Assembly (NCBI RefSeq): GCF_013409205.1
Contig: NZ_JACCAE010000001.1
Location: forward strand, 1,426,001 to 1,490,000
Direction of reading: 5' to 3'
DNA length: 64,000 nucleotides
From: Janibacter cremeus
GTDB taxonomy: Bacteria > Actinomycetota > Actinomycetes > Actinomycetales > Dermatophilaceae
Both the position numbers and the translations under genes were made by a program. The notes under the pieces were generated by a model. The model worked only from the letters and a program-made list of their open reading frames with translations. It did no database searches and was not told the origin of the DNA. Position 1 is the stretch's first letter. Each line of letters opens with the position of its first letter. This document shows positions 18,328 to 26,180 of this stretch, one piece after another.

Positions 18328-18428
18328 GCTGTCGGGCCCAGCCTAGAACCGTCGGGCCACTTCTTCGCCATCGGGAGTTCACCGCAGGTCAAAGAGTGCG
18401 CCGGGCCGGGAGCGCCTCACGGCGCACG

Positions 18429-18450
18429 GCCGCTCGTAGCGGCGTTTTTT
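18429..18450 (+). terminator. Orphan intrinsic-terminator-like hairpin
   Basis: GCCGCT (18429-18434), a 3-nt loop CGT, AGCGGC (18438-18443), then G and six T (18445-18450). This is a textbook terminator for the plus strand, yet no plus-strand gene ends here: both flanking genes are on the minus strand. The rest of the 18328-18551 gap shows no gene. Confidence 0.55.
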
Positions 18451-18551
18451 GGGACCCGGGGCTGCCGCGACCCGGCGCACTCACCCACCCTAACGGCGAC
18501 CAAGGTCACGTTTGTTCCGCAGCGGCCCGGCGATCGTCGTCCGCAGGTTCG

Positions 18552-19154
18552 TCAGTCCAGGTGGCCGCTGCGCCACAGCCGCGCACTGGCCTCGAGGTTC
18601 TCGGCGGTTCCGATCATCGCCGAGGCGGCGGAGACGTTGCCGTCCTCCAGGTGCGCCCGGCCGGTCGCGATCACCCGGCAGAAGGCGGCGGCCCGCTCCA
18701 GGGCGATCGCCAGGTCCCCGTCGAAGACCCCGGAGAGGATCCGGTCGGACAGCTGGCGCATCTCGTCGACGCCCGGTGGCTCGACGACGCCGGCGATGAC
18801 GTGGCTGACGGGGGCGGCGGTCATGCCGGAGCCATACTCCCGGGCAGCCTCAACCGGCTGGCGCTGGACCCACTCGCGCAGCAGGTACATCCGCCACAGC
18901 GCGCCCGGCAGGCTGCGCGCCGGCCGGTCGGACCACAGGTGGGCCAGGGTGTCGATGCCCAGCTCGTCGACGAGGCGCACGAGCCGGTCGGTCGTCGCCG
19001 GGTCGGCTCCGCAGCGCCCGGCCTCGACGACGGTCACCGCGGCCGCGTGGGCGGCCTCGGCCGCCTCGGCGGGGTCGGGGAGCGTGCCGCCGTACGCCTC
19101 CATGGCGTCCGGGCCGAAGTGGAGGGGGCGCCGCGGCCGGCCGGGGTCGCCCAC
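18552..19154 (-). CDS. Hypothetical protein downstream of enoyl-CoA hydratase-like gene
   Basis: 200-residue soluble, Ala-rich helical protein. No signal peptide, membrane helix or catalytic motif that I recognise. Features include ALWRMYLLREWVQRQ mid-protein and several Asp/Glu-rich turns. It starts 3 nt after the stop of the hydratase-like gene and so is likely the last gene of the riboswitch-controlled operon. Function unknown. Confidence 0.8.
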   Translation of the reverse strand: MGDPGRPRRPLHFGPDAMEAYGGTLPDPAEAAEAAHAAAVTVVEAGRCGADPATTDRLVRLVDELGIDTLAHLWSDRPARSLPGALWRMYLLREWVQRQPVEAAREYGSGMTAAPVSHVIAGVVEPPGVDEMRQLSDRILSGVFDGDLAIALERAAAFCRVIATGRAHLEDGNVSAASAMIGTAENLEASARLWRSGHLD

Positions 19155-19157
19155 GGC

Positions 19158-19895
19158 TCAGCGCCGCTGCTGCCGGTTGAGCAGTGCGCGCACGAGCGTG
19201 ACCGCCTCGGACTGCGACAGCTCGGTGCGCGAGGTCTCCCAGGAGGCGTGCAGCAGGCGGCGCATCTCGGAGTTGGCCCAGAGGTGCTTGCCGCCGAGGT
19301 TCTCGGCGGCATCGCGCAGGGCCGCCGGCACGTCGCCGTCCGGCGCGAGCTCGGCGATGCCCCAGCCGTCTGCCGTGGCCGCGTCGAGCGTGCGGCCCCC
19401 CAGACCGAAGGAGAGCGCGCGCTGCTGGCCGATGGCCCGGGGCAGCAGCCAGGCCAGACCCGGGTCGGGGGCGCCGGTCCCTCCCTTCGGCGGGACGCGG
19501 AAGGAGGCGTCGCCGGAGGAGAAGGCGAGGTCCCCGGCGAGGACGAGCCCGAGGCCGGACCCGGCCGCGAGGCCCTGGACGCCGACGAGGACGAGCTTGG
19601 CGGAGGAGTTGAGGAGGGTGAAGAGCTCCTCCAGCGCAGCGGCGAGCTCGAAGACGGCGGTCGTCGGGTCATCCGACTGCTCGGCCTCGCTCGTGTCCGA
19701 CCCGACGCAGAAGTCGGAGCCGTTGGCGGTCAGCGTCAGGATGTCGACGTAGGGGTCCGCCAGGGCGCGCCGGACCTGCTCGTGCAGCTCGCGTGCCATG
19801 TCGAGGTCGAGCGCATTGCCGGCCTCGGGCCGGTCGAGGACGAGTTGGGCCAGGCGGTTGGATGCTTCGTACGTGACTCCCACACCCTGAACCAT
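19158..19895 (-). CDS. Enoyl-CoA hydratase/isomerase family protein
   Basis: About 245 residues of the crotonase fold. The N-terminal LVLDRPEAGNALD is typical, and the oxyanion-hole stretch AAGSGLGLVLAGDLAF is present near residue 100. The position of the second catalytic Glu of hydratases reads PDPGLAWLLPRAIG, as in isomerase-type (PaaG-like) members, so hydratase activity is doubtful. The substrate is unknown. The ATG at 19895 (MVQGVGVTYEAS) is preferred on family length; an ATG at 19949 would overlap the upstream gene by 11 nt and add a non-conserved 18-residue N-terminus. Middle gene of a cobalamin-riboswitch operon. Confidence 0.87.
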   Translation of the reverse strand: MVQGVGVTYEASNRLAQLVLDRPEAGNALDLDMARELHEQVRRALADPYVDILTLTANGSDFCVGSDTSEAEQSDDPTTAVFELAAALEELFTLLNSSAKLVLVGVQGLAAGSGLGLVLAGDLAFSSGDASFRVPPKGGTGAPDPGLAWLLPRAIGQQRALSFGLGGRTLDAATADGWGIAELAPDGDVPAALRDAAENLGGKHLWANSEMRRLLHASWETSRTELSQSEAVTLVRALLNRQQRR

Positions 19896-19938
19896 AGCCA
19901 CCGTCGCCCCGGACGCGCACGCCCCTGATGCGGCGCCG

Positions 19939-20775
19939 TCATGGGACATGGCGCACCCCCAGGGGCAGGTCGCTGCCCCGCGCCGCTGCGGTGGCCTGGT
20001 GGGTGATCCGACGCAGGCGCTCCTGCGGGTCGATGTCCGGGCACGTGCCGCAGGCGGTGCGGGAGCGGCCGAGCCGGATCAGGCAGCAGACGTGCCGTTC
20101 GTGGACCAGGGAGCGCCCGGTGGCCACCTCGACCTCGCGCAGGTCGACGAGCGGGCGGTCCGTCCGCCAGGCCGCAGCCGTCATGAAGCGGTCCGCGAGG
20201 TCCGCGAGCTCGCTCTGGCGCTCGGGTGGGGTCCTGCGGTGCAGTGCGGCGAAGGCGCTGGAGCAGGAGGCGGCGATGCACCCGTGGGCGACGCGTTCGG
20301 TGATCCGGGATACCTCCCGGACCGCAGCCACGATCGGCCCCAGGTGAGCGGTGATGATCGCGCTGGCGGCATCCTGCGCAGTGCCGATGTGGGTGGCGCC
20401 GGTGACCGGGGGCGCGACGCTCAACGTGTGTCCGGACTCGTCGAGCTTGACCCGCCAGGCGCAGTGGTCCATGTCCGGCAGCGTCGAGGTCTGCACCCAT
20501 GCGCCGATGGCGGCCAGGACGAAGCGGCCGGCGTAGTGCTGTAGCCCGCACGCCCCACCAACGGCGAGATGACGCGTGGACAGGCCGGCGCTGTAGGCGG
20601 CAACCAGGTCGGACACGAAGGGGGTCTCGGTCAGCCTGGTGACCGGATGCCAGCCGACGAGGCCGGTCGGTGGATCGAGGTCAGGCGTCAGCGTCAGCGG
20701 CGCGCGGGTCGGCGCGCCACGCAAGAGATGAAAGGCGTCCGCCACGTGGGCGGCGCGCAGGGACGATGAGTCCAC
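19939..20775 (-). CDS. FhuF-like (2Fe-2S) ferric/metal-chelate reductase
   Basis: 278-residue cytoplasmic protein. The C-terminus carries the FhuF cluster-binding pattern CC-x10-C-x2-C at Cys230, 231, 242 and 245 (HVCCLIRLGRSRTACGTCP). FhuF-type proteins bind a [2Fe-2S] cluster and reduce ferric siderophores. The body (residues 40-200) resembles the siderophore-reductase core. GTG start with GGAG five nt upstream. The unusual feature is control by a cobalamin riboswitch immediately upstream, which suggests a substrate linked to corrinoids or cobalt rather than iron; that part is inference. Confidence 0.85.
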   Translation of the reverse strand: MDSSSLRAAHVADAFHLLRGAPTRAPLTLTPDLDPPTGLVGWHPVTRLTETPFVSDLVAAYSAGLSTRHLAVGGACGLQHYAGRFVLAAIGAWVQTSTLPDMDHCAWRVKLDESGHTLSVAPPVTGATHIGTAQDAASAIITAHLGPIVAAVREVSRITERVAHGCIAASCSSAFAALHRRTPPERQSELADLADRFMTAAAWRTDRPLVDLREVEVATGRSLVHERHVCCLIRLGRSRTACGTCPDIDPQERLRRITHQATAAARGSDLPLGVRHVP

Positions 20776-20833
20776 GCAGCTCCAAGATGCATCAGGGGCC
20801 CAAGTCGCGAGGCCCGAACGAATGTCGAGCGAG

Positions 20834-20980
20834 CCAGCAGGTTTTCGGACTCGGGATCGTCCCGACGGGGCTCCTTCCCGGGCTGGCAGCCCAGTGGTTC
20901 ATACCCCGTCAGTCACCCTCACCGCTGCGCGACAGTTCCGGATTCGCACCGGATTCCCTTGCACTGGTGTGCGTCTGACT
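20834..20980 (-). ncRNA. Cobalamin riboswitch
   Basis: Read on the minus strand it has the conserved core of cobalamin aptamers: GGGAATCCGGTGCGAATC, then CTGTCGCGCAGCGGTGAGG, then GAACCACTGGG, GGGAAGG, and the B12 box AGTCCGAAAACCTGCTGG at the 3' end (about 20834-20851). Downstream, GCTC repeats can pair with GAGC in the ribosome site of the FhuF-like gene (20779-20785 region), so translational control is plausible. A GGGCC/GGCCC hairpin lies between. A -10-like TATGGT is at 20990-20995. Confidence 0.96.
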
Positions 20981-21071
20981 CAGATATGGACCATAGCAGC
21001 GGCACCACCCGCCACGACGGATCCATCCGTAGACTGCCTCCGGACCGGCTCGGAAGAAGGGGGCAGCACAG

Positions 21072-22787
21072 ATGCGTGGACGACGCACCCGCGCCGTGGG
21101 CGCGCTCGTCGCCACACTGGCCATCTCCCTCGCCGGCTGCTCCCTCCTCGGTGAGGACGCCCCTTCGCCCTCGGGATCGACGTCGGCCACGGCCTCGTCC
21201 GGCTCGCCGGAAGGGGACCTGGTCGAGACCTTCGCCCAGCCGGCCGAGGGGCGCGACTGGGTCGTCCTCGTCGAGGACCCGCAGGACAGCGACCGGGTCG
21301 CCGACGACCTCAGGCAGGCCGGCCTCGCGCTGACCTCGGTCAATCGTGGCATCGGCATGGTGACGCTGCGCAGCACCGACGACGACGTGCGGACCACGGC
21401 CGAGGGCGTCGACGGGGTGGTGCACGCCGCGAGCGACCAGAGCGTCGGGTGGTCCCCCGAGGAGGAACCCACCCCCAGCGCCGAGGACACCTCCCCCGCG
21501 ACCGGCACGCTGCAACCCCCGCCCCCACCGGAGGGTGGCGACCCCTTCGACGGCTGGTTGTGGGGCATGTCCGAGATCAACGCCGCCCAGGCACGGTCGG
21601 TGACGGCCGGGGACCCGGACGTGCGCGTCGGCGTCATCGACACGGGCGTCGACTCGAGCCACCCCGACCTCGTCGACCGCGTGGACGGGGAGCGCTCGCG
21701 ATCCTTCGTCACCGACATGCCCGGACTGGACGGTGCGTGCGAGCGCGACGGGTGCATCGACCCGGTCGGCAGCGACGACAACGGGCACGGCACCCACGTC
21801 GCGGGGACCATCGCCGCCTCGGCCAACGGCATCGGCGTGCAGGGAGTCGCACCGCAGGTCGGCATCGTCGACCTGCGCGCGGGCCAGGACTCCGGCTACT
21901 TCTTCCTCGGCCCGGTCGCCAACGCGATCACCGCCGGGGCCGAGCAGGAGCTCGACGTGGTCAACATGAGCTTCTACGTCGACCCCTGGCTCTACTCCTG
22001 CCCCGGCGGTGCCCCGGAGGACTCGCCCGCCCAGGCCGCCGCGCAGGACGTGACCATCGAGCTGATGCACCGCGCCCTCGACCTCGCCCACGAGCAGGGC
22101 GTCACACTCGTCACGGCAGCCGGCAACAACTCCCGAGACCTCGCCGACCCGGGCATCGACAACACGAGCCCCAACTTCGGCGACACGACGCACGAGCGGA
22201 CGCTCGACGAGGACTGCCGGCTGCTGCCCCTCGACGGGCCGCACGTCGTCGGCGTCTCCTCGGTCGACGAGGACCTCACGCGCAGCGGCTTCTCCAACTA
22301 CACGTCCGACCCCGCCTCGGACGACGTCGCGATCGCGGCACCGGGCGGAGCCGGCCCCGAGAGCGGCCTGCCCATCCTCTCCACGGCATCCCGAGACCTG
22401 CTGCTGACGCGGGGGGACGTCGACGACGAGGGGCGGGTGACCGTGTCCGGCTCGCAGGAGGGGATCGTGCGCAGCTGCCCCGAGGGCATCGGCGAGACAG
22501 AAGCCGACCCGGATGGGCAGTGCGGGCTGTACACGTGGCTGATGGGCACGTCGATGGCCGCTCCGCACGTCAGCGGCACCGCCGCCCTGGTCATCAGCGA
22601 GAACGGCGGCACGATGGCTCCGGACGAGGTCGTGCAGACCCTGCGCCGCACCGCCCGCGACCACGAGTGCCCGTCGTTGGGCAGCGACGCGGACGGTGGT
22701 GGCACCAGCGCGGTGTGCACCGGCCCCCCGGAGCGCAACGGCTTCTTCGGTGACGGCATCCTCGACGCGGCCGCGGCCGTGCGCTGA
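21072..22787 (+). CDS. S8 (subtilisin-like) serine protease lipoprotein
   Basis: 571-residue exported protease. A basic N-terminus and hydrophobic core end in lipobox LAGC (lipidated Cys23), followed by a Ser/Pro/acidic linker, an inhibitor-I9-like propeptide region (about 50-125), a second Pro-rich linker (130-160) and the catalytic domain. The triad is Asp190 (VIDTGVDSSHPDL), His239 (NGHGTHVAG) and Ser494 (GTSMAAPHVSG); the oxyanion Asn is in TAAGNNSRD. Several Cys pairs suggest extracellular disulfides. SD GGGGG just upstream, -10-like TAGACT at 21030-21035. Divergent from the riboswitch operon; no obvious substrate. Confidence 0.93.
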   Translation: MRGRRTRAVGALVATLAISLAGCSLLGEDAPSPSGSTSATASSGSPEGDLVETFAQPAEGRDWVVLVEDPQDSDRVADDLRQAGLALTSVNRGIGMVTLRSTDDDVRTTAEGVDGVVHAASDQSVGWSPEEEPTPSAEDTSPATGTLQPPPPPEGGDPFDGWLWGMSEINAAQARSVTAGDPDVRVGVIDTGVDSSHPDLVDRVDGERSRSFVTDMPGLDGACERDGCIDPVGSDDNGHGTHVAGTIAASANGIGVQGVAPQVGIVDLRAGQDSGYFFLGPVANAITAGAEQELDVVNMSFYVDPWLYSCPGGAPEDSPAQAAAQDVTIELMHRALDLAHEQGVTLVTAAGNNSRDLADPGIDNTSPNFGDTTHERTLDEDCRLLPLDGPHVVGVSSVDEDLTRSGFSNYTSDPASDDVAIAAPGGAGPESGLPILSTASRDLLLTRGDVDDEGRVTVSGSQEGIVRSCPEGIGETEADPDGQCGLYTWLMGTSMAAPHVSGTAALVISENGGTMAPDEVVQTLRRTARDHECPSLGSDADGGGTSAVCTGPPERNGFFGDGILDAAAAVR

Positions 22788-22825
22788 CCGGACGACCTGA
22801 ACCGGGGTGGGGCGCCCCCTTCGCC

Positions 22826-23500
22826 TCAGTCGTCGAGGACGTCCTCTGCGCTGTCCCCGGTGACGTCCTGCGCGTCCGGGTCCTGAAGGTCGAGGCCACC
22901 GAGCGGCTCGCTGGACCAGCCGGCGAGCCGCCAACCGGACCGCGGGTCGCCCTCGAGGACACCCATGCCGGTGTTCATGATGCTCAGGTCCGCGGCCGTG
23001 TCCCGGGCCAGGCCCGCGGCCACCGTCGCGAAGACGCGGATGGCCGCGCCGTGGCTGAAGAGCGCGACCGTGTCACCGTCGGCGTGCTCGCTCGTGATCG
23101 CCTCGACCGCCGAGGTGTAGCGGGTGAGGAAGACACGTCCGCTCTCGCCGCCGCCGAGAACATGATCGAGATCGCCGCGCATCCACCGCACGAGGGCAGC
23201 GATGTAGGCCTGGCGGGACTGCTCGTCCGAGCGCAGTTCCAGGGCGCCGGCGGAGATCTCCTGCAGTCCCTCGCGCACCCGGATGTCGACGCCGCGAGCG
23301 AGGGCGAGCGGCTCGGCCGTCAACTGGGTGCGCACGAGCGGGGAGGCGTAGACGCCCGAGACCGGTTCGGCCAGGACGTCGGGCACGGCGTGGGCCTGCA
23401 CGCGGCCCAGCCCGGTCAGGCCGGCCCCCGGGTAGGCGGTGTCGAGCGCTCCCGTGACGTTGTGGGGCGTCTGGCCGTGACGGATGAGGAGGAGTCGCAC
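22826..23500 (-). CDS. Histidine phosphatase superfamily protein
   Basis: 224-residue phosphoglycerate-mutase-like phosphatase. The catalytic RHG is at residues 7-9 (LLLIRHGQTPHN). The second catalytic His is in ALFSHGAAIRVF near residue 149, and the conserved Arg is in YASPLVRTQLTAEP. The C-terminal 30 residues are acidic and probably flexible. Substrate cannot be told from sequence. It lies after the MarP-like gene on the same strand with a 60-nt gap. Confidence 0.92.
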   Translation of the reverse strand: MRLLLIRHGQTPHNVTGALDTAYPGAGLTGLGRVQAHAVPDVLAEPVSGVYASPLVRTQLTAEPLALARGVDIRVREGLQEISAGALELRSDEQSRQAYIAALVRWMRGDLDHVLGGGESGRVFLTRYTSAVEAITSEHADGDTVALFSHGAAIRVFATVAAGLARDTAADLSIMNTGMGVLEGDPRSGWRLAGWSSEPLGGLDLQDPDAQDVTGDSAEDVLDD

Positions 23501-23560
23501 GGATCGATCGTGCCACGCGCCCCGCGCAGGACACCGTCGCGTCCCCGTGCGCAGAGGTGT

Positions 23561-24763
23561 CTATGCGGCGCAGGACCCCGTGGACACCGGATCGGTGGCC
23601 CGTGCTGCCCGGTCGAGGACCGGCCGGGTCTCCTGGAGCGTGAGGGCGTACCCCGTGTCCCGGTGCGTCTGTGACTTCGCGAAGACCGTACCGACGACCT
23701 GACCGGAGGGTGACAGCAGAGGCCCGCCGGAGTTGCCGTGCTCCACGCGGGTGTTGACCGCGTAGACCTGCCGATCGACACCGGGGGTGCCGTCGATGCC
23801 GGCGCCTCGTGCGGTGATGAGATCACGGACACGGCCGGCCTCGAGGTCGTAGGGACCACCGAGGGGGAATCCGGCGACCACCACCTCGTCGCCGTGCGAC
23901 TGCCGCTCACCGGTGGGCAGCGGCGGGGCCGCCAGGTCGGGCACGGCAAGCACGGCGACGTCCCGCCGCGGGTCGAAGGCGACCGTCGTCGCCGGGTAGG
24001 TCTCGCCGGTCCCGCCGACCTGGACCGAGGGTTGCTCGACGCCGGCCACGACGTGGGCATTCGTCACGACCCGGTGGGGTGCTCCCACCCACCCGCTGCC
24101 GGTCTGCCCGCGGCCACAGCCGGGCGCCGTACCGCTGACCAGCACCACGGAGCCGGCGGCCTGCTCGAGGCCGGGCCCCTTCGTCACCCCCGCCGGCGGC
24201 GGCTCGACCGGACGGATCGCCTCGGGCCGCACGCCGGTGAAGACCCGTGGGAACCCGTCGGTGCCCAACGCCCGGTAGACGCCACCGAGCACTCTGTCCG
24301 CGGGCGCCGGCATCGCCTGGTCGATCACCTGGATGACCCGCGACCCGGCCACGGGTTGGGCAGCGCCGGGGAAGGCACCCACGACGGCCGAGGCAGCCAG
24401 CCACACGACGGTCGCGCCGACGAGGAGGGCCGCGACGGCGCCCAGGAACGAGTCAAGGACCCGGGCTGGACGAAAGCGCACCCATGAGCGCACTCGGAGG
24501 CCGACCATCGCGCCGATCGCCTGTCCGAGAGCCGCAGCGATGAGGACGCCGACGACGAGCAGGACACCGCTGCGAAGGGGGTCTCCGCCGGCCAGGTCCG
24601 ACCGGGTCAGGACCCCGGGAAGTCCCCACAGCGCGAGCAAGCCGCCGGCGAGGAACCCGATGAGGGAGAAGACGCCGGCGACGAGGCCGGTGCGGTACAT
24701 GCGGACCGCGTAGGCAGCGAGCGCCAGGAGCAGCGCGATGTCCAGGGCGAGCGCTCCGGTCAT
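23561..24763 (-). CDS. marP: MarP-like membrane-anchored serine protease (CvpA-trypsin fusion)
   Basis: 400-residue protein. Four helices of a CvpA-type domain (about residues 5-130) anchor a periplasmic chymotrypsin-like domain (200-395). The triad is His237 (TNAHVVAG), Asp268 (PRRDVAVL) and Ser345 (HGNSGGPLL). Cys216 and Cys398 are placed to form the disulfide reported for Mycobacterium MarP, which is needed for acid and oxidative stress survival and acts on cell-wall hydrolases. The gene sits directly downstream of tRNA-Lys. Confidence 0.92.
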   Translation of the reverse strand: MTGALALDIALLLALAAYAVRMYRTGLVAGVFSLIGFLAGGLLALWGLPGVLTRSDLAGGDPLRSGVLLVVGVLIAAALGQAIGAMVGLRVRSWVRFRPARVLDSFLGAVAALLVGATVVWLAASAVVGAFPGAAQPVAGSRVIQVIDQAMPAPADRVLGGVYRALGTDGFPRVFTGVRPEAIRPVEPPPAGVTKGPGLEQAAGSVVLVSGTAPGCGRGQTGSGWVGAPHRVVTNAHVVAGVEQPSVQVGGTGETYPATTVAFDPRRDVAVLAVPDLAAPPLPTGERQSHGDEVVVAGFPLGGPYDLEAGRVRDLITARGAGIDGTPGVDRQVYAVNTRVEHGNSGGPLLSPSGQVVGTVFAKSQTHRDTGYALTLQETRPVLDRAARATDPVSTGSCAA

Positions 24764-24848
24764 GGCTGCTCCTCGGGCACGGTGGCAGGGTCCGTCGGTC
24801 GGGCCCCGGGCGTGCCAGCACGTCCGGGCACTGGGGACGAGATCCCTG

Positions 24849-24921
24849 TGGGCCCCGTGGGACTCGAACCCACAACCTACGGATTAAAAGTCCGCAGCTC
24901 TACCGATTGAGCTAGAGGCCC
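24849..24921 (-). tRNA. tRNA-Lys (anticodon TTT)
   Basis: 73 nt on the minus strand. Acceptor GGGCCTC pairs with GGGGCCC (one G-T), discriminator A. The D-loop has AGCTCAATCGGTAGAGC, the anticodon loop ACTTTTAAT, and the T-arm GTGGGTTCGAGTCCCAC. CCA is not encoded. Confidence 0.97.
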
Positions 24922-25098
24922 GGGGGTGGGGAATTCAGTGGGAACTTCCTTGGGAAGAACCTTGGGGAGAACTGACTGACCCGATCCCGCGGAAACAGTA
25001 CCTGCCTGACCGGCCCGGCCGCGCCTTCGGCGCAGCCAGGTGACCGTGACTGCAGACGCCGCGACGCGCTGACATCGCAGGCCGGGCGCTCAGCCTGA

Positions 25099-25593
25099 TC
25101 ACGTCGCGGTGTGCGTCCCATAGGTTCGCTGCCAGTAGATCAGCGGCGCGTCGGCCGTGGCGTGGGCTGCGTCGACGGCGCCGATGACGAGGGTGTGATC
25201 GCCCACGACAATCAGTTCGGTGACGGTCAGCGCCAGCCAAGCGTGGGCGGCTGCGAGGCGGGGCGGGGTGCCGTCGGAGTGCTCCCACTCCACGGGTGCA
25301 TCGTCCTTGCGTTGGCCTGCGAAGCGTGAGGCAAGGACCCCCTGATCGACGGTGAGCGCATTGACTCCGACGGTCACCCCCCGCTGGAGCTTGGCCAGCA
25401 GCGAGGAATCGTTGTCGAGTGAGATCAACATCGTGGGCGGATCGATCGAGAGGGACATGAATGAACTGACAGTGGTCCCGTGGGGCCCGTCGCCTGCATC
25501 TGTCGTGACGACGGCGACCGCCGCTGGGATCTGGGCCATGACGTCCCGGAAGCGTTGGGTGAGGACCTGCGTTGTGGTGTGCTTGAAGGTCAT
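25099..25593 (-). CDS. Flavin reductase family protein (HpaC-like)
   Basis: 164-residue short-chain flavin reductase with the split-barrel FMN fold (RFRDVMAQIPAAVAVVTTD, then TVSSFMSLSIDPPTMLISL). Supplies reduced flavin from NAD(P)H to a partner monooxygenase. Its start overlaps the stop of the MarR gene by 4 nt (25590-25593). The likely partner is the luciferase-like oxidoreductase divergently transcribed from the same control region. The Asp/His/Gly stretch near the C-terminus (VVGDHTLVIGAV) is typical. Confidence 0.92.
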   Translation of the reverse strand: MTFKHTTTQVLTQRFRDVMAQIPAAVAVVTTDAGDGPHGTTVSSFMSLSIDPPTMLISLDNDSSLLAKLQRGVTVGVNALTVDQGVLASRFAGQRKDDAPVEWEHSDGTPPRLAAAHAWLALTVTELIVVGDHTLVIGAVDAAHATADAPLIYWQRTYGTHTAT

Positions 25594-26093
25594 CGGTCAG
25601 CCGGGGTCAGTGGGGCGGGGGACAGGTGGTTCGCGATCCGGCCCAGGACGTCGGTGGCGCTGGCCACGCGCGACGGGTCGATCCCATCCATCGCCTGGTG
25701 GAGGGTCTCGCGCCGCGCCGCATGGACGCTCTCGAGAGCATGGGCCCCCTCGCCGGTGATGCTGATCAGGAACGCACGCGCATCGGTGGCAACGCGCTCT
25801 CGGCTCACCAGCCCGACGCTCTCCAACCGCTTGAGTCGCGGCGTGACCGAGGAGACGTCCACTCCGTGGCAGGCTGCGATGTCCGAAACACGCAGGGCCC
25901 CATGCGCGTCGAGGTACTCCAACAGCGCCCACGACGCAGGTGGCAAGTCGTAGCCACAACGCTCCGCCACATCCCCGGCCATGGCGCGATCGGACAGGAG
26001 ACGCACCACCGTCGCGAGCGAACGCTCGAGATCGTCCGTCAGGGAAGGCTCATCGAATGTCGCGCTGTCGGCCATGGTCGCCACGGTAGCCAT
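25590..26093 (-). CDS. MarR-family transcriptional regulator
   Basis: About 167-residue winged-helix repressor. The HTH is at residues 60-110 (LRVSDIAACHGVDVSSVTPRLKRLESVGLV) and the wing has RVATDARAFLISITGEG. Possible ATGs are at 26093 and 26075; one at 26126 lies inside the operator palindrome and is unlikely. It probably represses itself with the flavin reductase and the divergent monooxygenase by binding the palindrome at 26111-26128. Confidence 0.88.
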   Translation of the reverse strand: MATVATMADSATFDEPSLTDDLERSLATVVRLLSDRAMAGDVAERCGYDLPPASWALLEYLDAHGALRVSDIAACHGVDVSSVTPRLKRLESVGLVSRERVATDARAFLISITGEGAHALESVHAARRETLHQAMDGIDPSRVASATDVLGRIANHLSPAPLTPADR

Positions 26094-26110
26094 GCGGTGA
26101 GCGTTAAACA

Positions 26111-26128
26111 AGTTGGGGCCAACCAACT
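26111..26128. promoter_or_regulatory. Palindromic MarR operator in divergent promoter
   Basis: AGTTGGGGCCAACCAACT has 6-bp arms AGTTGG/CCAACT and a nested GTTGG-GG-CCAAC. It overlaps a plus-strand -35-like TTGGGG (26113-26118), paired with TACGGT (26135-26140) at 16-nt spacing. It lies between marR and the luciferase-like gene. Confidence 0.65.
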
Positions 26129-26180
26129 ATCTGCTACGGTCGACCGATTCATCCCCACCAACGTCGAGGAGCGCTCACAC

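Noticed and set aside
20822..21154. Short plus-strand open frames across 20822-21154
   Set aside because: They overlap the cobalamin riboswitch and the promoter of the S8 protease and have no ribosome site or similarity.
20919..22934. A 671-codon minus-strand frame opposite the S8 protease
   Set aside because: The protease has all triad motifs; the antisense frame has no recognisable domain and runs into the riboswitch.
26094..26126. Start of the MarR gene at 26126
   Set aside because: That ATG lies within the palindromic operator; starts at 26093 or 26075 are more plausible.
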